In this document: positions 50,698 through 63,285 of the stretch, one piece after another | Layout of the letters: each line of letters opens with the position of its first letter | Numbering within the stretch: position 1 is the stretch's first letter | Source of the DNA: Carallia brachiata | Taxonomy: Eukaryota > Streptophyta > Magnoliopsida > Malpighiales > Rhizophoraceae | DNA length: 64,000 nucleotides | Assembly (NCBI GenBank): GCA_021464245.1 | Contig: JADCRB010000026.1 | Coordinates: 4,927,874-4,991,873, forward strand | Direction of reading: 5' to 3' | Position numbers and translations under genes: made by a program | The notes under the pieces: model-generated | The model's input: the letters and a program-made list of their open reading frames with translations, nothing else | Told to the model about the DNA's origin: nothing | Database searches by the model: none

Positions 50698-53600
50698 TCA
50701 AGCACGGATCATCTGCACATGGTTGGAAAGCATGTTTATGCAGCAAGTCAAAATGTGAGATCTTAGAAGGTTAAACAGAACACAAAATGCAAAAGAGTCA
50801 TCATGCATATCAGTATCAGATCAAGAACATACGTCCCATTGCAGAGAGAGCAGCCTACTCGCACTCAACCTCCCTGGTCTCTAGTTCTTTAAGAAATTCG
50901 ATTTTGCCAGAGAACCAAATTCTAGAAGTGTGGGCAACATGTTGCATGTGCACACAAACATGCATATATACAACGTTGTGTTCACACAGTGTATTAAAAT
51001 GATAATTTTCATCCACAGTTTCAATCAGTAAATAAGCCTGATTATTTTCCCCACTTTGATTTCAACTGCATGTTGGCTGATTTATGTTTCCTACTAACAA
51101 ATGAGCCATCCAGGCGCTGGTGAGCCTACTCAAACATCTCAGATAAGCTAATACAATCATTTTGGAAAAGTGGCGATACTTACCATCTTGGGGGCAGTCC
51201 TTCCCTTTATTGTCTTTAGAGCTGCTTCAGCAAATGCCTGTGCTGCTTCAGCATGTGCTTCTGCTACCTCTGCCTCCCTTTCTGCCTCTTCAGCTTCAGC
51301 TATGGCAGCTTCTGCCTCTGCAACTGCTCGAGCAGCTGCCATGGCAGCCTCTTGGGCGGTCATAGTCCTCATCCTGGCTAGCTCCAAATCAATCTGAGAC
51401 TTCATCAGTGTATTCAAATCATCTCTTTCACCTATCGGAGAGATTCCCTGCCTTCTATCTAACAATAAAAGGGGAGAGTTTCTCTTTTTGTTGAAGAATG
51501 TTGAATTAGGTGCTATCCTGTACCTGCGTTCAACCTGCACCAATAAAAATTGCAACCTGATTAAAGTCCAGTTAAATGCCATTAACTGCAATTGATTAGA
51601 AAACAAATTAAAATAGAGGTGAGACTTTTTTGCTACAAATAATGGCCATTACAACTTTTGTTTGAAATATCCTTCAAAAGAATGCAACCCTTAGACCATC
51701 TCTTTCATGCCTATCGAGTTAAGACACATGTCAACAAACAAAGATCACTAGTTTCACTTAAATGAGAACATTTTGCAAAAGCACCATCTAAAATCAGATT
51801 CACCATTTGCAAGAAGTGGAATACTGAGGCAATAGCATCTATTTTATGCAGTATTTGGGCGACCAAAACCACCTAACAGGCTTTAATGCAGGAGATTGGC
51901 ACAGAACTATGCTCACTTATAAGTGAACCATGAGGCATTAAAGTTTATGAGATAGTTGCAAAAAACATAGCCAATCTAAATTCAAAAAATCCAACACAAT
52001 TCAGGGAATCAGATCACAATTTTACACTTTAAGCTAAAACTTGGAACTAATCAGCTCTGAATATCAACTCGAAGTTAGGAAAATCGTCTGAAATACTAAA
52101 ATCCTAGAAACAAACATAAATTCAACATGAGGAATGCATTGATGGGCACCCAACTTATCTCCTAACTTTGAAAACAATGAAAGTGTGTAATACTGTAGCT
52201 TATAACTAATGCAACGCACCGCAAACCTATTTTGGCATGGAAAATTATGACAATTTTAGTAACATGGAAAAATGAAACAATTTATCTGTAAATGCATCTT
52301 TTAATCTTTTATTTCCCAACCAAAACCTGAATCATCTAGGGGCATAAATGAACAAAGAAAGAGCATTCTGAATACATGAACAACTACCAAGTGAATGTAT
52401 ATCACAAAATGGGTTAAATGAATTACTACAGGGCAGTAGTACCTTAATAATTTTACCATTGGCGGTCAAATACTTCAATTTTGCAGACAATATCCTCCTA
52501 AAATCTTGTGGTGGCCAATATTGTTCCTACAGAATTAAAAGAGATGATGAGTTAGTGGGTGATGGGCAAACTAGGAAGATTTACCGTGCAGAAGTGTTAT
52601 AACTTGAAGGACATGCACCTCTATGTATGTAGCAATTGCCGTCTTGTTAGAACCGCCAGGCTCCTTTAATGTACTTATGGCCTCCATTATAAGATTATCT
52701 AGCCTGCATAAATGAAAGGACAGGAAAAAAAAACAAGGATGTAAAAAATGATAGTCATAGAAGGAGGTGGCAATGTGCACTACTTGCATTCTGCACTTTA
52801 GACTAAATTGTCCTATTTTTTGGAAATCCCTCAAGAGTGTTCGTTTCATCTCAAAAACATGTTGCTGCAAATGCTTCCAACTCAAAAGAAGGCTTCAGAC
52901 ATTTATACACAATCATTATATCTTTAAATGCAATTCATGCAAAAACTTTCGGCCTTTATACACGGTGCCATGAACATCTTGTGCATGAAAATCATTGTTG
53001 CAGACCTAATGGCTCAAGTCAGTCAGATTGTACAAATCAGTTGTTGCAACTACACATACAATGTGTAAATATGCTAGTCACACTACAGCTGCAAGCAACT
53101 GAAGCAGCAATACAAGGAAGGTATTTGAACATACTTGGGGCCACCATAACACAAAAGTTACTAATGTGATAAATGCAGTATCAGATCTAAAAAGCAAAAG
53201 AATCAACCTTACTGTAGTTTTCTTTGATCCAGTAATCTGCGTTGTATTGGAAACAGCAAGAGGCATCACGCCTGTAGCATCTTCATCACTTTGAACAACA
53301 GCAGTGATACCTACAGGGTTCTCATCAGCCTTAGCAGCATGTTGCACCCTTGTAACAGCTGACTTAGACTTGTCCCGGGGGCCCCACCCAATTGCCATCA
53401 CACTCATGTTTCTCCATTTGTCCTGCCACATAGAAAAAATCAAAATTTTAAAAAATTAAAACAAAATAACAAACAAATTACTCTAGATTGCATTATACAG
53501 AGTTCAAGAAACAGTTTTAATGCTGCAATCAGATGAAAGCCATTCGAAATACCATTGCATTTCAAGCTTCAGGCATATAGTATTAAACTAATGGAGATTT

Positions 53601-53773
53601 TTCTAACTACGAAAAAAACTAACCTTGAGGTCTACATTTGAACGCAGATACAAGACACTGCTAAATTCCGGATCTTTAAGAATCGTGCGCCATTTTCCAG
53701 GCCCATGCTTGATGATTCCAGCTTTTAGAGCAGCTTCTTCTTCTGCCGTCCATTTCTGTTTTGGCGCACCCAT
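50698..53773 (-). CDS. TRB: Telomere repeat-binding factor, single-Myb-histone (TRB/SMH) type
   Basis: Nuclear protein that binds plant telomeric repeats and telobox promoter motifs; TRBs also help recruit Polycomb and demethylase complexes. Exons: 53773-53624, 53422-53208, 52703-52619, 52526-52443, 51534-51184 and 50712-50698, in frame, 299 residues. Start [16 protein letters not shown]; the upstream GTG/TTG-type extension is not used. The N-terminal Myb/SANT domain (about 5-58) has Trp8, Trp28 and Trp53 and the telobox motif VDLKDKWRN (47-55). A histone H1/H5 globular domain spans about 122-190 ([47 protein letters not shown]). A long Ala/Glu/Arg coiled coil follows at about 225-290. The last exon is only 15 nt and encodes MIRA plus stop, matching the family's ending. 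TRB1, 2 or 3 type not decided. Confidence 0.95.
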
Positions 53774-55977
53774 CAAGAGTACCACAAAAGATAGTGCCCT
53801 ACCATAGCACACCCACCAAAAGAAAAAAAAAAAAGAACTTGAAAGTAAGAAACTTTAACACATTACCGCAAGATAATTAACACCAAATTAAAGTTAAATT
53901 AAATTTAATATATATCCATTGCTGATACTCAAAATGAAAAACAAAAGGGAAAAAGATGACAACCCATCAAAATTTGGAGCTCAAACATTCAAGATAACAC
54001 TTACCCAATAGTCTGATCTGCATAAATTGCTTCAATTATTAATGAAATATTTCGACTGGATCGTAATTATCGATCAAGCAATTCATTTGCATGCTTTCGA
54101 TAAAAACCAAACTCATAGCCCATCAAGAAATCCGATTAAAACCATGCAAAAAAAAAAAGAAAAAAAAAAAATCTAATTTCACATTCTCAGAATGAATCAC
54201 AGGAAAATTATGCAGTTCTTACAATCTTCCCGGAATGCTATTAAAAAAAAAAAAAAAAAAGGGCAAAATGAAATCGGGGTTACCGAGAGAGGATACGGCG
54301 CGGACAGCTTGGGAGCAATCGATGATTTTTCTATTTATAATTAATATTTTTTTAATTTTACTTTTTAATAATACTTTTTTTTTTAATTTTTAATAGTTTT
54401 TATTTTTTATTTTTTTATTTTTTATCCTAGTTTTTAATTTTATTTTCCCTAGCGGGATATTTACCAAATTCGGGAGAAAAAAATCGTGGTCCATGATATG
54501 CCGTGTAACCGGCCCGGCCCGGCCCACGTTTTAGTGAAGCCGAACAATTCTAGATATAAAATTTGTTAGAAACCAACAAGCACCAGATCAGATGACGTGG
54601 GTCTTAATTCGTTTAATTATATATCTCAGTTTTAAATTTTGGGAATACAGTCACATGAAATACTTGTTGGAAGACTTTTGCCGTCATTCGAAACCCCACT
54701 TAAGTCGGCCTAAATTAATCAACCCATTGAATTGGATACTAAGCAGTCTTAGATTAAAAAAAAAATTGTTAAAACGTTCTTTAAGTGCATTAACTTTCTT
54801 TTTTGATAAAACAAAAAAATTCGTTAAATCGTAAGCTACAGGCACCTCTTCTCAACTGTATGCAAATTTAAATGACAAGCAATGAACTAATTTTCTGTCA
54901 TTCCAAAAAAAAATGAAAAATGTCCTTTTAGCCTCCTAATCCTATTGAGTCTCAAGTGCTTTCATCACTGAGTGGGCGCCTTTCGTGGACACAAATTCAT
55001 ACCATCGAATTGTGTAATGCAATCCACGCAATGGCAAAAAGTAGAGAGACCGGGATAGGATAAAAAAGGAGACGAGCTGATGCGATAGCATGAGTCGCAA
55101 TGAATTAAGTGCATTTGTGTTGTTTTTTATAAAAAAAAAAAATCTTATGATATGCATATAATTAACATAAATGTTCTAGAGATGATAGAACTTGCATACA
55201 ACTATAAAAAAGATTATTTGCATGTTTTAGTTATCTGTGTACACGTTTTTTTTATTTATATAAACATTATAAGGTTTTCTAAAAGAAATTTAAAAAAAAA
55301 ACGCAAAATCTGTTTGAAACTCACTCGCACCACATCAATACGTCTTCTGACCCATTTATTTTATAGTAGCACTATAATAGGATCCCATGCAATCATATCA
55401 ATTTGCAAGACCACCTCAATTATAGATTTATAGTGTTGGCCTCCACAAATTTCGCTCCTGCCACGGCACTAATTTGAAAAAGCTCAAACATAACATCACA
55501 GAAGCACTGTGAAGAACCCACAGTTGGCCCAAAAGGCTAATATTCCTCTCAAATCTGTTTGCTTTCAAAAGCCCTATTCCAACCCCATTAACAGGTTAAT
55601 CCCATTTAAACCAAAAAAAAAAAAAAAAAAAAGTTAATCCATGACGCGCGTAAGAGGGAAAAAAAAGGTCTGTGCAGTATACTCCACAGATAAAAGCATA
55701 GTCTCACACACATTTTACTCAACTAAAATTTTCAATGTCGATGCAGATGAATCAGAATAGAAAAAACCAAGAAGCACCACAGAACTACACCAAGTGTGTT
55801 CATTTCCACGCGAAAGTTCAATTATTTGTGCAAAGGTAAACCTTGAAAGGAAAAATGAAACTGCGGCAAGAGCAACAAGAGGTGCGTAATTACAACAAAA
55901 TAGTTGAAGAGGTCTACTAGAATTTCAATTAGGCCACGCAAATCAAATGATATGATCCATAGCTGATGGGTCTCTCA
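53774..55977. other. Intergenic: TRB leader/promoter and CYSTM 3' side
   Basis: AT-rich with poly(A) runs. A retroposition-like scar lies at 55595-55643. Short open frames at 54592-54834 and 55152-55433 have no domain. No gene is seen. Confidence 0.5.
55595..55643 (+). mobile_element. Possible micro-retroposition scar
   Basis: gttaatcc occurs at 55595-55602 and 55633-55640. Between them lies catttaaacc plus a run of about 20 A. The inner ...acc(A)n end matches the other scars, but the duplicated stretch is short. Confidence 0.5.
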
Positions 55978-57277
55978 TCAGAAGCAAGCATCCAGGAGGC
56001 AGCAACAGCACAGAGCAGCCAAACTGCAGCGTCACAAAAAAGGACCAAAAAAAAAAAAAACAAAACCCACATTAACTCAAAACGGTTAAAGTATAGAAAA
56101 CACTATGTAAGAAACGGGGAAAAAAAAGAGAATAGAAAAGAAAATACAAAGATACGTGATAAGGTCGTAAAGACATCATACGATACAAAGACCCCTAAAG
56201 AAATTATATCGTAAAATTAATGAGATTTTACTGTTATAGTGATTGATTGCTAGAATCCTTATTGGATTACAATAATCAGATGTATATTGATTGATTTGAT
56301 TCATAGAATCCTAACACAGAGCAAAAGGGGGGCAAGATTCCGATAGTGACACCAAGAACACAATACCAAAAACCTTAGGACAAATCGAAAAAACACTGCA
56401 GTAAAACTGGATTTGTACAGGACTCGAGTGATCAAAACTGCCCTTTTACTACCGGGATGGGATGTTTCTCTTTGAGACGTAACCTTGGCCACTGTGGCCA
56501 GGCAAATCACATGAGTTCTGAACCCAAAATTTGAGGCGACCGTAAGTTAAGAGATAACGACGAGTTTTAACGGAGTCCAAACTCGCATTAGCAACCGAGT
56601 TGACTCGCCCTTAACCCCATCAAAACAAACACAAACACAGGATTTGATTATCCCAGATCTGATCTTCTCAATTTTCTTGCTCGAGTTTAACAAGTCAACG
56701 AATCCAAACATAAAATTAAAACAAAAACAAACACAAACACAAACACAAACTTGGGGAAAGAGGCAGAGAAAGAGAGAGAGTGGGGGCCCAGTTACCATCC
56801 TTCCAAGCAGCCAGCGCTGCTGCTCTGTTGTTGAGGGGGTTGCTGGGCGTACTGAGGAGCATAGCCAGGAGGAGGGGGATATCCCTGAGGAGGATAACCC
56901 TGTGGGTAACCTTGTGGGGGATATCCCGGCGGTGGATAAGCGTCCTTCGGATATCCTTCCGGCGGATAGCCTGATCGATTTTTCCAGTCATAGTCATTAG
57001 AAAATACAAAAAAAAAAAAAAAAAAAAAATCAAACCCAATTTGTCATCCATTAGATCCAGCAGATCCCATAATCAAACCAAACAAATTTCCTTTAAAAAA
57101 ATCAAAAGCCCAAATATTCCCCAATAAAATTATTAAAAAAAAAAAAGATGGAAACCCAGAATCAGAATAAAGCAAACAAGTAAAAAAGAACAGAAAGGCA
57201 GTTGGGGGGGGGGGGGGGGGGGATTACCTTGGGGAGGAGGAACACCAAGGAGGCTGTTGCTGGTTGTAATAACTCAT
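55978..57277 (-). CDS. CYSTM family stress peptide with an apparent frameshift in exon 1
   Basis: Small tail-anchored peptides with a Pro/Gln/Tyr-rich head and a Cys-rich membrane segment, often stress-induced. Exon 1 is 57277-57228 (MSYYNQQQPP), exon 2 is 56970-56796 (GYPPEGYPKDAYPPPGYPPQ and further GYPPQ repeats, then QQQSSSAGCLEG), exon 3 is 56023-55978 (CLAALCCCCLLDACF, stop). Exons 2 and 3 join perfectly. Exon 1 is 50 nt with the good donor AAG/GTAATC, but the frame needs 49 or 52. Compared with the family start MSYYNQQQPPVGVPPPQG as I recall it, two bases (GT of a valine codon) are missing. An alternative weak donor four codons earlier (GGT/GTTCCT) would restore frame. A 19-C run begins at base 7 of intron 1. 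Mature length would be about 90 residues. Confidence 0.8.
57204..57222. repeat. Run of 19 G beside the CYSTM exon 1 donor
   Basis: On the transcript strand this is C19 starting directly after GTAATC of intron 1. Such a run is prone to length change and to sequencing error, which bears on the nearby frameshift. Confidence 0.9.
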
Positions 57278-57436
57278 TCTCTGGGTGGGTTTTTGCTAAA
57301 GATTAGAGATCTGAACTCCCTACTCTTCTTTGTCTCCTAATTGACCTTGCTTTTTTCCTTAACTAAAAATCACAGGGAAAGAAAGAGAGAGATATAGAGA
57401 GAGAGAGAGAGGCCTGAGAACAGATATTTACATACA

Positions 57437-57442
<6 letters not shown>

Positions 57443-57491
<49 letters not shown>
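57443..57491. repeat. (TA)n microsatellite
   Basis: About 24 TA units upstream of the CYSTM gene, next to a (GA)n stretch at about 57380-57411. Confidence 0.95.
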
Positions 57492-57492
<1 letters not shown>

Positions 57493-57959
57493 GAGAAAAT
57501 TAATTAAATAAATTAATAAAAACTGGTTAGTACTCTGGTCAAATGAAGACACGGGGAGTTACAATTAAGCCAGGTTTTTGCTCTGATTTATAATAATTTT
57601 ATTTGCTTTTTTATTTGTTTTGGAAAAGACAGAAGTATTATCTTTTCGGCAATTGGGTGGTAAGCATTTATATTTTGGCCCATCGTCCTTCTCCTTTTCT
57701 AGTATCTTTTTTTTTTCATATTTGTCTTTCCTAACTTAATTTTAAGTAATTATTAAGTAATTATGTAATTTATTTAATAATATTTTTAAAATTTCAATCA
57801 ATAACTAATTTTTTTAACAATAATTAATAATTTATTTTTTAAAATTTTAATTATTTAATAATATATGTCATTTTATTATTATTTAAATATGATTATTTAA
57901 TATTTTCTTTGGCTTTTTTTCAAACATGAGTGGCAAATGCATTTTGGGCTACAAACAAG

Positions 57960-58870
57960 TCGAGTTATGCCAGACTTAAGTGTCGACTCGTTTATTAAAC
58001 GAATTTAAAAATAAGACTCGGTATCAGTATCATTTACGAACGAGTCGAGTTTCGAGTTGAATCTGCTATTTTCTAGTTAAGTTTTTGAGTTTTTAACGAA
58101 CTGTATCATTTAATTTTATAATACTAATAAAATAATTAAAATTAAAAAATTTTATTGTTATACATAAAATAAAAGGATAAAAACTATTTATTTAAATAAA
58201 ATTAAATAATTAAAAATAGATGTTCAATTATAAATATAAATATATATAATATATATTTTGAAAATGAGTTTGATGAATTTATTTTTATAAGATAATAAAT
58301 GAGTTTTTTTAATTATTATGTAAACAAATTTTTAAACGAGCTGTTTATTACTTTAACTAAATTTATTTTTACTTAAACTCAGTTTATTTATTAAATGAGT
58401 TTTGAATTTAAACTGATGTATCACTTATTTAATTAAACAAATAAATTTTAGTCAAGTTTTTACTAAATTAAGTCACCAAACTTTTAGCAAAAATATTGAC
58501 TTACTTACAATTCTAATCACTTATAAGTTTTATTCAAATAACTATATATGAAATAAAAGATATAACTCTAAATTGATAACTATTTATACTAAAAGTTAAA
58601 TGATACAATTAAGTGTCATTAATACGTTAAATAAGTTTATAACGATACATATTAAACGAGTTATTAATGATAAATTTGTCTGAGTTCTAAACAAATTTTA
58701 AACGAGCTGTTCACGAGTTTAAACCAAACCGAATCGAACCTATCCTTATTCAGACTATACTCGTTTATTAAACGAACTTTACTTTTAAGCTCGCATATCA
58801 CTTGTTTAGTAAAATGAACGAACTCGAGCAAACTCTTACGGAACCGAGCCACTGAATTTTTAATAAACAT
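57960..58870. repeat. Block of two to three diverged ~370-390-bp repeat units
   Basis: The motif actcgtttattaaacgaa and its relatives recur near 57985, 58372 and 58753. The stretch aaacaaatttt(t)aaacgagctgtt recurs at about 58322 and 58689. Between them lie related phrases (atcactt[at/gt]ttta, tagcaaaaatattgactta versus taataaacatattgacttg). A similar vocabulary occurs at 24970-25510. It is probably a transposon-derived tandem repeat. Confidence 0.55.
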
Positions 58871-60049
58871 ATTGACTTGTTTGCCACCTTATGCATTTAC
58901 AACGAAATTCTAAGGAACAGATCAGACCGATTAATTCGACTGATAAAATTAAATATTAACTATAAGTAATCCGAGTATGCTCCAAAGCAAGTTGAATTAG
59001 TGAACTAGAGTCAGCTTTTCTATTTTAGTCAATTCGGGGATTGAACACATGATCTCAAAGTTGGCAAGGGATCTACTAGCTACTACTCTAAAAAATAAAT
59101 ATAGTCTAAAAATAAGTACTATAATATTAATTTTAACATATGTAAAATTATATATAAAACTACATATGTTAAATTTGATCTACAATAATATAGTAATATT
59201 TATATCTTACAAATTATCACATTTCATGCACTTGTACTTTTATAAAATATATATAGAGATTAAATTTTTTTATATATTTAATCTTAAACATCAATTTAAC
59301 CGTTTTAATAAATTCAAACTTAAGGTTTTTAAAATTTTTCGGTTTAATGATCAAGCTATCTGTTACAATCTTGGTTTACAGCCGATAGTGGGGCAATTTT
59401 CTTGCACTCCATTGGCTGGTCACCTTTTTCCTTGCATTAAAGAGTTTCCATTTTCTTCACATGTTTAAGGAATTAGTTGAGCCAACGATATTGACGTGTC
59501 AATGATTTTGAGACAATAGACGTGTCAGCAGTTAATTAGATCATGCGCTGTAAAAAGGATTTCAATATTTCGTCATTTTATTCATTAACGTTCACAAAAG
59601 AAAAAATCTGAGAAATTTTGCTACTTTATTTTTTTTTGACAAAAAGGTTTTGGATAATAAGAGTGTCTTCATCCTCAAATTTTAAAGCGTTTATAAAAGT
59701 GTTTATAGTAAAATTTCTGCATCGCTTATTTTAGTTATAAGAAACTTTAATAACAAACAGTAGAAATTTTTTTATCTGAACAATTAGTAGAATTTTAACT
59801 CAAAGTAAAATGTGTAAAGAGCACAGTTGAGCGTGCGCTACCGATTTCGTTGTCGCACAACGACACCTCTTGTTTTGTTTTGGTTGGGTGCATCAAGATG
59901 GTCTTTGTTGCGTTTTGGTTATCCTAGTTTTTAGCGAAACCGTGTACAGACCGCGTAAGGTTAATTTGATACTTTCGAAACGGAACATTAATTTGGATAT
60001 CATATCATACGTTCACACATTTTTTAGATGATCACTAAATGACTAGAGA

Positions 60050-60110
60050 GTATATAATTAATTTAATAATATTTAATAATTTATTTTTTTTTAAATTTAA
60101 TACACTTTTC
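60050..60110 (+). repeat. Dispersed AT-rich repeat, copy 3
   Basis: tataattaatttaataatat, tttaataattta and tttaaatttaatacac in the same order as copies 1 and 2. Confidence 0.5.
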
Positions 60111-63042
60111 ATGATCTCTACATTCTTACTTATGCACACTTAGTTATCTTTTTCTCAATTTTAATTCTTGCTTATTGACATGTCCTATGGTGTTTTGACT
60201 TGTTATACTGAAACCTCTTTTTTTTATCATAAAATATGTATGCTGTACCCATTTAAAGAAATGCAGTTACAGAACACGGTTGAGATGTTCAGATGATTGC
60301 AGAAAAAAAAAATTGATGCATTTTCTATTTAGATAATTGTAGAAAGATCCATGTTTTCTTCCTCAAATAGTTGCATTTTACTTGGTCAAGGAGTGTTTGA
60401 GCTTGAGAATCGCAACTTTGCAGCTGGATTTTGACACAAATTTCCACATGTGAAAACTGTGACAATGTTCTTTTTTTTTTCCTTACTCGTAAGAAATATA
60501 CATAGCAAAATTTCCCAGTATTATTCGATTGGTATCAACGGACTTTGTTATCTTCAATTAATTGGTCATGTACACCTTACGAATTCTTTTGATTCTTCCA
60601 AAAATTAAAAAGAAAAATACTATAAAATTAAGATCATGCATCTGCTGTATATCATTGCGTAATCTCCACAAAATGCGAAAGTAAAAAAAAAAAAAAAAAA
60701 TCTCGAATCCTGCTTAATTTGACAAATGTGGCTAAGAAATCATTTTCGTTCCGAGGCTTTGCCAGTCATTTACATCCAACACACTTTCTCCAACATGCAT
60801 CCAAATTCTGCTTCTGATATCTTTAGCCAATTTATCGATGTCATCTAATTTTGGGGAAAATGATTGGAAGAAAGATTTTGAAAGGAAAAAGCAAAATATG
60901 AAGCTCAAGCGGCAAGAAAAACTCTCTCATTTTTATTCCCTTTTCGTGATATTCAAATTGATTGCAATAAGTTTTTCTTTAATTTTTTGATGGGTACTTT
61001 CTACTAATTAATTCAAGTATGCTTATTAATTGAGTAGAATTGGCGAGAAACTACATTTTTTTTATAAGCTCATTAGACTTTTGACTACACAAGAAGAGCT
61101 AATTCCCTATCTTTTCTATAAATTTCCTTCTATCGAATCAAGGAGATTAATTAACTTATCAGATCTCCCCTTAAGTAAATGTCTTTCTACTCAAAACCAT
61201 GATATTAATTAGTCAATTTTCATGATTAAAGTGTCGCAATTATGCACCGTGGGTTTTTTTTTTAAAGGAAATTATGCAAGTTAGTGCTGATTGGGAAACA
61301 CTTAATTAGTTAACTTTGTGCATCAGGTCGTCAGGTCGTGCATTTCATATTATCAGTCTACGATCAGAGCATGCCTTTTTTTTGGAACAAAGGAAATCAT
61401 AAACGTAGAGTATACAGGGTACAGTTGCATAACGAGTTTCTAATTTAACTTTTTTTTTTTTTTCTTTTGAGTATAACTCACATGATCTTCTATGACACAT
61501 TAAATGATATATACTCTTGAAATTAAAAAATTAATTAATAGAATATGTTTGTGTAGTATAAAATTGAATTATATTCAAAATAAAAAATAAGTAAAAATAA
61601 CAATTGCCTTTAATTAATCAGTAATAACCAATCGATGCTGCCAAACTTCACAGGTCTATTGTGCTGACCACGTTCTTGGTTCTACAACTTGACCTTTATA
61701 ATAATGCTTCATTGAAAAGTTCCAGTCTATGGTACCACCAGATTGTATTTCTCCGTTAGCCTACGGGAATGCACAAAACAAAACTAACGCAAAGACGACT
61801 GCTTTGTCATTTTATGACGGGATCCATACATGTCCCAAGTAAATATTTCAAAAAGATGTATGTAATGTAATGAATCTGTAATTTTATACAATTATATTAA
61901 TAAAATATGAAAAAAATACTATTTTTCTTATTTTATATTTTATTATTGAGTTTCATAAATTACAATAATTGTTTCATTACAAATACTCGTCGGACAATTT
62001 TTTCTGGGAACATAAACATTTTTCCTTTTATGGTAAGGTTTAGAAGAAGACGCCCGAGATTAGCAGAAGCGTGTGCAAATTTTAGTTAGTTAAGTATGGG
62101 TCATTGTAGTTATTCTGATAAAGGTCAAGTGCGGGGGAGGTTGTAGATTATTTTATTGTTTCCTTAACTAGTAAGGCAAACAACTGACTAATTACTTTAT
62201 AGCATAAAAACAAGCCTTCCTTAATTGTATTCGCACTCGTACCCACCATTGTTAAGAAAAGAAAATTAGCGTTCTAATATATTTGAAAATGTGTTTACTT
62301 GATTAAAAAAAGGAAAAGAAAAAGAACATGTGTTTTCACATTTTCACGATTTCTTCATGGGCTGCAAGCCTGCAAAACGATTGCTAGTCAGTTTATTATT
62401 GTAATGCAGCATCACCCGCATTTTATATGTAACATAGCCGAAAACCACAGTCAAGTAATGAAGTTCTTATTTCTTCAATGATCGGTCAAATCTTGGATGA
62501 GGAATTGGTCCGGCCTAAGAGAGGTTCCGGAAATGTGGACTGGACACTTGCAAAACAGAAAAAGTGACGTTAACACTATAATATCTTAATCAGTATCTAG
62601 ATTGTAAGGACAATAAGTCGGTAGTGGATTTGACATACCTAAAAAATTTAGCTCCAATCGGTATCTATAGTAGATATAATGTTGATGTCACTGTGCTCGT
62701 AAGTCGGTTTTCAATACGAGAGGAGACTATGTTTCTTATTGGGCTTGGCTCCCATTAAGGGTAAAAGTAATGAAATTCTCATTTTATCAACCGGACTGAC
62801 TACAGCAGTTATGATCTCCTAACTCGGAATATAATATAGTGAACGTGAACGTCAGCCCGAAGAATGATTTTTTGAAACCTATTCTTATGTATACTATAAC
62901 GTTATGGATCTCAATTATTATCTCAATTTAAACTGGAAAAGGAAGAAAGATGTCAAACCCAACTACTTTTGGCACGAGGGAGGCAAGCCTGGAAAGTGTA
63001 AGTCATCCTTTCCAATCAATCAGAGTTGAATCGTATCATCCC

Positions 63043-63285
63043 TACGTGTAATCGAGTTGGTTAAGGCGCTCGAATTTCAAGTGAGAGATTCTAGATTCAA
63101 GTGCTGTCAAACTCAATATCACTTGAGTCAAAATTCTTATATGCAGTTAAACTTATATCTCCTCCAATGTAAGTTTTGTCATAACCATCCAGACGTTCAC
63201 ACTACTAAAGAGGAGGCTCAATGCTCTATTGACAGGATTGTCGTAACGCTACCTTCGCATTCCTATTTTTAGGACCAAAAAAAAA
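63043..63285 (+). mobile_element. tRNA-derived SINE
   Basis: tRNA-like head: A-box-like gagttggttaaggcgctcg and B-box-like gattctagattcaagtgc spaced as in a tRNA. These are followed by a 190-bp body (ttatatctcctccaatgtaa, actaaagaggaggctcaatg) and an end tttttaggacc plus 11 A. The ...acc(A)n terminus is the same kind as in the LINE remnant and the micro-scars. No clear target-site duplication was recognised, so the 5' end is approximate. Confidence 0.6.

Noticed and set aside
51162..51397. Plus-strand Leu- or Ala-rich open frames
   Set aside because: Antisense shadows of the Ala/Glu coiled coil of the TRB gene.
56644..57051. Open frames of 64-118 codons over the CYSTM gene
   Set aside because: Other frames of the GYPPQ repeat DNA; the spliced minus-strand frame explains the sequence.
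59049..59468. 139-codon + strand open frame
   Set aside because: Composition is Ile/Tyr/Phe/Lys-rich as expected from AT-rich DNA, with no recognisable motif.
60290..60345. Direct repeat agat(g/a)attg(c/t)agaaa considered another retroposition scar
   Set aside because: The A run sits on the wrong side of the insert for target-primed insertion and the repeats are imperfect.
60350..60460. Lectin-receptor-like phrase (GQGVFELENRNFAAGF) on the + strand
   Set aside because: Only about 15 residues resemble a G-type lectin start; the frame stops at once and no neighbouring exon was found.
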